Source of the DNA: JBBQWR01 sp038210495
GTDB lineage: Bacteria > Planctomycetota > Planctomycetia > Pirellulales > DATAWG01
DNA: 28,646 nucleotides
Assembly: GCA_038210495.1 (NCBI GenBank)
Contig: JBBQWR010000057.1
Location: 1 to 28,646 of the forward strand
Direction of reading: 5' to 3'
Below, piece after piece: positions 23,012 to 28,646 of this stretch. The notes beneath the pieces were generated by a model. That model saw only the letters and a program-made list of their open reading frames with translations, was not told the DNA's origin and searched no databases. The first letter of the stretch is position 1; the number at the start of each line of letters is the position of its first letter. Made by a program: the position numbers and the translations under genes.

Positions 23012-24700
23012 ATGCGACGTCTTCAATGGTGGCTTTCCGGATGTGCTTGCTGTGGGATGTTGCTTGGTCCATCGGCGGGCGGTTGGGCCGCCCCACCGAA
23101 CGACAGTAGTTCGCCGATCGCTATTACGACGCCGACCGCTCCCAAATCGGCCAAGCTCGACCTCAAGTATATTCCCAGTTCGGCGGTGGCGCTCGCGGTG
23201 ATTCGGCCCCAGTCTCTGTTCACGGGGCCGAATGCCGAATGGATGCCGCTGGAGGTCATTACCGCGGCGGGCCTGGAACATCTAGGCGTCGATCCGCTCG
23301 ACATCGAAGAGGCGATCGGCGTAACGGCTGCCGAAATGGGGCCGCAGCCCGAGATGGGGCTCATCGTCCGGTTCACCAAGCCCTACAACAAGGAGGCGGT
23401 GCTCGCCAAGCTGGCCGGCCGTACGGCGCCGGCTACGGTCAAGGGCAAGGCGATCCAAAAGAGCCCGAACGCCTCGGAACCTAGTTTTTATCTGGAGGAT
23501 CCCACGACCATCGTCGTCGCGTCCGAGTCCATGTTGACGAAGATGATCGCTGCCCCCGAGGAGGACAGCCCGCTACGCAAGCTCGCGGGGAGCATGGATT
23601 TTTCCTCGGAATTTACGCTGGTGGCATCCGTGGACGCCGTGCGCGACCAACTCAAGGCAGTACTCGCGCATGCTCCGCCGATGCCACCGGCGATTCAGCC
23701 ATTTCTTAAGCTGCCCGACTTGCTCTCCGCGATCCTCGTTCGATTGAACGTATCGGACAATGGCAAGCTCATGTTGACGTTAAAAGCTCGAGATGAAGCG
23801 AGCGCGGTCGAGGTCGAGCAGATCGTCAAGCAGGGGATGGAAAGCGGCCGGCAGATGATTCAGACTCAGGTGGCCAGCCAAATGCGCGGCGGCGCCGATC
23901 CGACGCAGGCGGCGATGGCGAAGTATTTGGCCCGTGTCACGAATCTCTCGTTCGACAAACTTCAGCCCGTCCGGCGTGGAACTCTTGTCACGACGTCCGT
24001 GCCGACCACGGCCGGCGCTCCGGCGACGATCGGAATTTTGATGGCGCTGTTACTTCCGGCCATTCAGTCGGCGCGCGCGGCGGCCCAACGGGTTCAGTCG
24101 GCCAACAATTTGAAGCAGATCGTTTTAGCTCTGCTGAGTTACGAATCGTCGAACAGAAAGTTTCCAGCCCACGCGATCTTCGACAAGCAAGGCAAGCCGC
24201 TGCTGAGTTGGCGGGTAGCGATCCTGCCGTATATCGAGGAGGACGCGCTTTACAAGCAATTCCATCTCGACGAGGCCTGGGATAGCGAGCACAACAAGCC
24301 ACTGATCGCCCACATGCCGCGAATTTACATGAAGCCGGCGAGCAATCAAGCAGTGGAGGCCCGAAGCGGAATGACGGTCTACTTGGCGCCGGTGGGCAAA
24401 GGATTGGCGTTCGAGGGCGACCAAGGCCTGCGAATTGCCGACTTCGCTGACGGCTCGAGCAATACGATCATTGTCGTCGAGGCCAACGACGATCATGCGG
24501 TGGCTTGGACGAAGCCCGATGATCTCGAAGTCGATCTGACAAAACCGATGATCGGACTGGGGGCGAGTCAACCCAACGGTTTTCAGGCGGCTTTCGTCGA
24601 CGGTCACGTCATGAATATTCCGGCGACAATACCAGCCGCTACGTTGAAAGCCATTTTCACCCGCAATGGGGGCGAGCCTGTTAATTGGAATGGCGAGTAA
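23012..24700 (+). CDS. Secreted DUF1559 protein with an N-terminal extension
   Basis: A 562-residue exported planctomycete protein. It begins with a Sec signal (MRRLQWWLSGCACCG... through GGWAAPP). A large N-terminal domain of about 300 residues follows, which I do not recognise. A pilin-like hydrophobic helix (IGILMALLLPAIQSARAAAQ) leads into the DUF1559 core: SANNLKQIVLALLSYES, KFPAHAI, LSWRVAILPYIEEDALYKQFHLDEAWDSEHN, then FADGSSNTIIVVE and FVDGHVMNIP near the end. DUF1559 proteins are a large planctomycete-enriched family thought to be surface or pseudopilin-like, and their role is unknown. ATG 23012 is preferred over 22997 because GGAG lies 7 nt before it. The putative RiPP precursor gene begins 88 nt downstream on the same strand. 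Confidence 0.88.
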   Translation: MRRLQWWLSGCACCGMLLGPSAGGWAAPPNDSSSPIAITTPTAPKSAKLDLKYIPSSAVALAVIRPQSLFTGPNAEWMPLEVITAAGLEHLGVDPLDIEEAIGVTAAEMGPQPEMGLIVRFTKPYNKEAVLAKLAGRTAPATVKGKAIQKSPNASEPSFYLEDPTTIVVASESMLTKMIAAPEEDSPLRKLAGSMDFSSEFTLVASVDAVRDQLKAVLAHAPPMPPAIQPFLKLPDLLSAILVRLNVSDNGKLMLTLKARDEASAVEVEQIVKQGMESGRQMIQTQVASQMRGGADPTQAAMAKYLARVTNLSFDKLQPVRRGTLVTTSVPTTAGAPATIGILMALLLPAIQSARAAAQRVQSANNLKQIVLALLSYESSNRKFPAHAIFDKQGKPLLSWRVAILPYIEEDALYKQFHLDEAWDSEHNKPLIAHMPRIYMKPASNQAVEARSGMTVYLAPVGKGLAFEGDQGLRIADFADGSSNTIIVVEANDDHAVAWTKPDDLEVDLTKPMIGLGASQPNGFQAAFVDGHVMNIPATIPAATLKAIFTRNGGEPVNWNGE

Positions 24701-24788
24701 GGTATACTTGGAGGACTTCGCCGGCGGTCGCTCCGGCGCCAACCACACGTCGGTTTGTTTTTTTCATCCCCAACTGAGGACGCACCGC

Positions 24789-25232
24789 ATGGATAACAAC
24801 AACGAGATGAATCGCCGCGAATTCCAACGACTCACCGGAGCCGCGTTGGGCGGAATGGTGCTCGGCGCCGGCCTGCTGAAATCGGCGTCGTCGGCCGCCG
24901 GCCCCGCGCCCGCCGAAAAGTCGCCGATGTTCGTCGAGAAGCACGTCTGTCGCGGCCTCAATACCTGCAAAGGCAAAGGCGCTGACGGCAAGAACGATTG
25001 CGCCGGCCAGGGAAGCTGTGCCCTCGCCCAGAAGCATGGCTGTCACGCCGACAATGCCTGCAAAGGTCAAGGCGGCTGCGGCGCTAGTCCAGGCGAGAAT
25101 GCCTGCAAAGGCAAAGGCGCCTGCGCCGTTCCGCTACGAGACGCGACCTGGACTAAAGCCCGCAAGCGCTTCGAAGACCTGATGAAGGCCGACAAGCAGA
25201 AGTTCGGTCCCGCTCCGGCCAAGAAAGCCTAG
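24789..25232 (+). CDS. Tat-exported Cys-rich peptide, putative precursor for the adjacent MNIO enzyme
   Basis: A 147-residue small protein. A twin-arginine signal (NRREFQRL plus GAALGGMVLGAGLL, cleavage near SAAGPAPA) precedes a Gly/Lys/Cys-rich region holding nine cysteines at 54, 60, 71, 77, 85, 91, 97, 106 and 112. Five pairs are spaced C-x5-C, and four of these read C-[KA]-G-[KQ]-G-x-C: a loose form at 60-71 plus 71-77, 91-97 and 106-112. The tail (WTKARKRFEDLMKADKQK) is a charged helix. DNA repeats of about 28 nt (24960, 25053 and 25098) show that the units arose by duplication. GAGG lies 9 nt before ATG 24789. Followed by DUF692 and DUF2063 genes, it fits the substrate of a methanobactin/bufferin-type modification. 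The cysteines are the probable modified residues and metal binding the probable function; neither is proven. Confidence 0.82.
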   Translation: MDNNNEMNRREFQRLTGAALGGMVLGAGLLKSASSAAGPAPAEKSPMFVEKHVCRGLNTCKGKGADGKNDCAGQGSCALAQKHGCHADNACKGQGGCGASPGENACKGKGACAVPLRDATWTKARKRFEDLMKADKQKFGPAPAKKA

Positions 25233-25238
25233 TAGGTT

Positions 25239-25280
25239 AGGCAGCCTGCCTGACGCGGCCCAAAGCGTCAGGCCGTGCCT
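25239..25280. repeat. Hairpin directly after the Cys-rich peptide gene
   Basis: GCCTGACGC (25248-25256) pairs with GCGTCAGGC (25265-25273), and outer bases AGGCA/TGCCT extend the stem. It begins 6 nt after the stop codon. It has no T-run; it could protect the 3' end of a short precursor mRNA. Confidence 0.55.
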
Positions 25281-25304
25281 CAGAGTTATTCTGCATATCA
25301 TTCA

Positions 25305-25351
25305 CGCCCCGGTCGATGGCTATAATAAACCATCCCCCGGGGCGTTTTTTT
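25305..25351 (+). terminator. Intrinsic terminator between precursor and MNIO genes, with an internal TATAAT
   Basis: CGCCCCGG (25305-25312) pairs with CCGGGGCG (25337-25344), followed at once by seven T residues (25345-25351). An inner ATGG/CCAT stem adds stability. The loop contains an exact TATAAT (25321-25326), which could be a -10 box for the enzyme genes, although no -35 is visible 16-18 nt upstream. It ends 28 bp before the MNIO start. Its position means that much precursor transcription should stop before the enzyme genes. Confidence 0.8.
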
Positions 25352-25379
25352 CTTCATCGCGCAAACTGAAAACCCCACC

Positions 25380-26381
25380 ATGTTTTCATCCCCGGTCCCA
25401 GCTCGCCTAGGTTGCCCGAATCTCGGCCTGGGCGTTGGTCTGCGTTCGGTCCACTTTCCGCACATTTTGCACAATTGGCCCGAGGTCGATTGGTTCGAAG
25501 TGATCTCCGAAAATTTCATGGATTCCGGCGGCCGGCCGCGGTATGTGCTGGAGCAAATCGCCGAGCGGTATCCGGTCGTGATGCACGGCGTATCGCTGTC
25601 GATCGGCAGCACCGATCCCTTGGATCTCAACTACCTGACCAAGCTCAAGCGACTGGCTCAAGCGGTCAACCCGCTGTGGATCTCCGACCATCTCTGTTGG
25701 ACCGGCGTGCTGGGCCTCAACGCTCACGATCTGCTGCCCATTCCGCTGAACGAGGAAACGTTGCGGCACGTCGTCCAGCGAGTGCGCGAGGCGCAGGATT
25801 TTCTCGAGCGGCCGCTCGTGCTGGAAAACCCCAGCAGCTATGTGACGTTCGCCGGTTCGACGATGACCGAATGGGAATTTTTGACCCGCATGGCCCGCGA
25901 CGCTGACTGCGGACTGCTGCTCGATGTGAACAACGTCTATGTGTCGAGCATCAATCATGATTTCGACCCGGTCGAGTTCGTGAGCAACGTGCCGCACGAG
26001 CGGATCGTGCAGATTCACCTGGCCGGCCACACCGATTGCCGCACCCACCTGATCGACACGCACGACAGTCATGTGATCGACCCCGTTTGGGAATTGTATC
26101 GGCTGGCTCACCAGTACACCGGCGGCGTTTCGACGCTGCTCGAATGGGACGCCAAAATCCCGCCGTTCCCGGTGGTTCACGCGGAAGTGCTGAAATCCAA
26201 GCAGTACATGACCGCCGCCCTCGCGCCAAAGCAACCCGCATCGGCAAATGCCACGACTCGCCAGGACAGGGTGGGAATCAGAACGCCGAAAAACAATCGA
26301 TCGGCCAGCGCATTGAGCCCATTGGCCGATGCCGCCGCAATTCCGCACCCGTTGGCGTACGTCCCGATCGAAGTCCAGTAG
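25380..26381 (+). CDS. DUF692 / MNIO family multinuclear non-haem iron oxidase
   Basis: A 333-residue TIM-barrel enzyme of the MNIO (MbnB/BufB) family, which uses two or three iron ions to oxidise cysteines or other residues in ribosomal peptides. Family motifs are intact: GLGVGLR at the start, VVMHGVSLSIG (H69), ISDHLCW (H104), VLENPSSY (E149), LLLDVNNVYVSS (D182), QIHLAGH (H213), DTHDSHV (D229, H231) and LLEWD (E255). The core ends near residue 275. A Pro/Ala/Ser-rich tail of about 58 residues follows. ATG 25380 has no clear Shine-Dalgarno sequence. The DUF2063 gene begins 15 nt after the stop, so the two are almost certainly co-expressed. The likely substrate is the Cys-rich peptide just upstream. 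Confidence 0.93.
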   Translation: MFSSPVPARLGCPNLGLGVGLRSVHFPHILHNWPEVDWFEVISENFMDSGGRPRYVLEQIAERYPVVMHGVSLSIGSTDPLDLNYLTKLKRLAQAVNPLWISDHLCWTGVLGLNAHDLLPIPLNEETLRHVVQRVREAQDFLERPLVLENPSSYVTFAGSTMTEWEFLTRMARDADCGLLLDVNNVYVSSINHDFDPVEFVSNVPHERIVQIHLAGHTDCRTHLIDTHDSHVIDPVWELYRLAHQYTGGVSTLLEWDAKIPPFPVVHAEVLKSKQYMTAALAPKQPASANATTRQDRVGIRTPKNNRSASALSPLADAAAIPHPLAYVPIEVQ

Positions 26382-26396
26382 GCCATCGCCATCTTC

Positions 26397-27395
26397 ATGT
26401 CGACCAGCGAGAACGAAAACTCGAGACCGGCCGCAGCGCCACTGACCGCAGCGCCACTGACCGCAGCATCGCTGACCGCAGTGCAGCGCTGGCTGCAAGC
26501 GGTGATCATGAACCCCGACGGCGTCGAGGCCGGTCTCGCATCGGCGGCTGCCCAAGAGCAGATATCCGTCGAACCCAGGCGCGTGGAAGAGGTCATCTCT
26601 CGCTCGCAAAATCAAACCAGCGTCGAGCGACTTAGGATCTATGCCGATGCGTACTACTCGCGATTGCTGGAGTGCCTGGGGGAAGAGTTTCCGATCCTCA
26701 AACAAACGCTCGGTGATGAGACCTTCGACGCCTTTGCCCTCGAATACTTGCAGCAGTACCCGTCGCGGAGCTACACGCTGAACGAGCTTGGAGCCAATTT
26801 CGCTCGCTACTTGGAAGAAACCCGTCCGCCGAGCGAAGATACGAGTTCAGGTGACGCCGATTCGATTGAGCGGAAAACTGAATCGGCGCCCGATTGGCCC
26901 GAGTTCTTGATCGACTTGGCCCGCATGGAGTGGACCTTCAGCGTCGTGTTCGATGGCCCAGGCACGGAAAATCAGCCGCCGCTTACGGCCGATTCGCTGG
27001 TGGGCCTAACCGACGAGCAGTTGTCCACCGCCCATCTGGAGCTCGCTCCGTGCGTCAAGCTGCTCGCGCTGCGCTTTCCGCTGAACGGATATTACACGGC
27101 TTCGCGAGCAGGCGAATCGCCGCCGCTTCCGCCACCGCGGGCATCGTGGCTAGCTGTCTCTCGCCGGGAGTTTATTGTTCGCCGCCATGAGCTCGCGGAG
27201 CGGCAATTTGTTCTGCTCTCCGCGCTCGCCGCCGGAGACACGGTCGGCGCCGCCATCGAGCAGGCAGCCGCCGGTTTGCCCGCGACGGCCGATGCGAGCG
27301 ACATGATCGACAGCCTCGAATCGCTGGCCACGGCGCTGGGCGAGTGGTTTCGCCAATGGTCCGCCGATGGTTTTTTTACGCAGGTGATAAGATAA
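26397..27395 (+). CDS. DUF2063 protein, putative MNIO partner (MbnC/BufC-like)
   Basis: A 332-residue protein whose N-terminal half is the DUF2063 domain, visible as VQRWLQAVIMNPDG, RLRIYADAYYSRLLECLGEEFPILKQTLGD and FALEYLQQYPSRSYTLNELG. The C-terminal half (about 155-330) contains PDWPEFLIDLARMEWTFS and a beta-rich region. In methanobactin and bufferin systems the equivalent protein binds the MNIO enzyme and presents the precursor peptide. Despite its database name as a putative DNA-binding domain, that is the better prediction here. The first 20 or so residues are low-complexity (PLTAAPLTAASLTA), produced by a tandem DNA repeat. It starts 15 nt after the MNIO stop. No DoxX-like gene follows, unlike typical bufferin operons. 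Confidence 0.9.
   Translation: MSTSENENSRPAAAPLTAAPLTAASLTAVQRWLQAVIMNPDGVEAGLASAAAQEQISVEPRRVEEVISRSQNQTSVERLRIYADAYYSRLLECLGEEFPILKQTLGDETFDAFALEYLQQYPSRSYTLNELGANFARYLEETRPPSEDTSSGDADSIERKTESAPDWPEFLIDLARMEWTFSVVFDGPGTENQPPLTADSLVGLTDEQLSTAHLELAPCVKLLALRFPLNGYYTASRAGESPPLPPPRASWLAVSRREFIVRRHELAERQFVLLSALAAGDTVGAAIEQAAAGLPATADASDMIDSLESLATALGEWFRQWSADGFFTQVIR
26431..26481 (+). repeat. 15-bp tandem repeat inside the DUF2063 gene
   Basis: CCGCAGCGCCACTGA occurs at 26431-26445 and 26446-26460 without mismatch. A diverged third copy lies at 26461-26475 and a partial fourth begins at 26476. The unit is a multiple of three, so copy-number change keeps the frame and only lengthens the PLTAA linker near the N-terminus. 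Confidence 0.85.
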
Positions 27396-27803
27396 CCGCG
27401 CGTCGAGCCAGCGATCCTCAATCGATGGAGAAGCCCATCGTGGCCGGTCGCCCAGACGTCGTAGGCTTTGTCGAACGGGCCCACGTTGAGGCTGGAGTTT
27501 TGATTGGGGGGGTGCTCGATCTAGCAATTGACCGAGCGGACCGCCGTCGGGGAATAAAGAAAGCGATCAGCCCGCAAGATCCCATTTGGCGTAAAATTCG
27601 GCAGTTCCAATTTCGAGAATGCGGGCTTCGTTCTAACCTGTGCTATAGGCCGCAAATGAATTTTCGAGTGACCCGATCCAGGATTTTGCGATGGTCTCAC
27701 CCAAAGAAAATCGTCAGAGGCGGGTTACCCAGATTAAGGTAAGAACGATCCGTCTTTTTGTCTATGGCAGCCAGCCGCTTGCGGCTTAGCAGCGCCAATC
27801 GCG
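27396..27803. other. Intergenic region between the DUF2063 gene and the 16S terminator
   Basis: No convincing gene is seen. Open frames here lack codon character and start signals. AGCCGCTTGCGGCT (about 27773-27787) can form a short hairpin that may end the plus-strand operon, but it has no T-run. The right end abuts the minus-strand rRNA terminator. Confidence 0.5.
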
Positions 27804-27844
27804 CAAAAAAAGAGCCCGTCCAGCCTGGCAAGGTCTGGACGGGC
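27804..27844 (-). terminator. Intrinsic terminator of the 16S rRNA transcript
   Basis: On the minus strand GCCCGTCCAG and CTGGACGGGC form a perfect ten-base-pair stem (27814-27823 with 27835-27844) with an 11-nt loop. It is followed by TC and seven T residues (27811-27805). It lies about 144 nt beyond the mature 3' end of the 16S gene, with no tRNA or 23S sequence in between. Confidence 0.88.
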
Positions 27845-27983
27845 CCTATCAATTCAATCCGGTAGTTTGCTTGACGCCGTTTTTGAGGCGGATATCAGGC
27901 TGACTTCTTTTAGCCCTAATTGCACAAGGCTTGTCTCCACATATTAACCGGTGCGGTGTCACCACCGACCAGTTGATAATCCT

Positions 27984-28646
<663 letters not shown>

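Noticed and set aside
27344..27742. 132-codon frame after the DUF2063 gene
   Set aside because: It overlaps the DUF2063 3' end and has no start signal, no recognisable motif and atypical composition.

Overview
The window is bacterial and almost certainly from a planctomycete, most likely of the Pirellulales type. The evidence is the 3' half of a 16S rRNA gene at the right end with planctomycete-like sequence, a DUF1559 protein, two secreted TPR proteins sharing a C-terminal module I associate with this phylum, a 76-residue CC...CPRC protein I associate with the same lineage, frequent genes without a Shine-Dalgarno sequence, and high GC. There is no phage, insertion sequence, CRISPR array or plasmid gene in view.

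Layout. Positions 258-3828 (minus) carry a ribonuclease D, an AI-2E/PerM-type membrane protein, the small CC...CPRC protein and a xylose-isomerase-like TIM barrel. A divergent orphan DNA methyltransferase follows (3992-4930, plus), then an inverted-repeat element. Positions 5447-9356 hold a MacA-like adaptor and a MacB-like ABC exporter. A PPK2 polyphosphate kinase (9503-10303) converges on a large secreted TPR protein (10531-12411, minus) across an array of palindromes. A DEAD-box helicase (12575-13954), a retropepsin-like protein and a possible signal-peptide remnant come next. Positions 15041-18725 encode a TPR lipoprotein (minus), a secreted HExxH putative metallopeptidase (plus) and a Tat-exported protein of unknown function (minus).

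Positions 18900-20455 (minus) form a small accessory unit: an AbrB/DUF104-like antitoxin, a PIN toxin and an ADP-ribosylglycohydrolase. The last two each carry a frameshift. The unit is preceded by a TATAAT box flanked by two related palindromes that look like operators. purD (minus) and a hemolysin III/PAQR membrane protein (plus) follow, then a DUF1559 protein.

The most interesting system is at 24789-27395. A Tat-exported, nine-cysteine peptide built on a repeated C-x-G-x-G-x-C motif is followed by a DUF692/MNIO enzyme and its DUF2063 partner. This is the precursor/oxidase/partner arrangement of methanobactin- and bufferin-type ribosomal peptides, but the precursor does not look like the best-known ones. 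An intrinsic terminator lies between the precursor and the enzyme genes and its loop contains an exact TATAAT, which suggests that precursor and enzymes are expressed at different levels.

The window ends with the 3' part of a 16S rRNA gene (minus). Its own intrinsic terminator lies about 145 nt after its 3' end, with no tRNA or 23S gene between, so the rRNA genes are probably unlinked, as reported for other planctomycetes.
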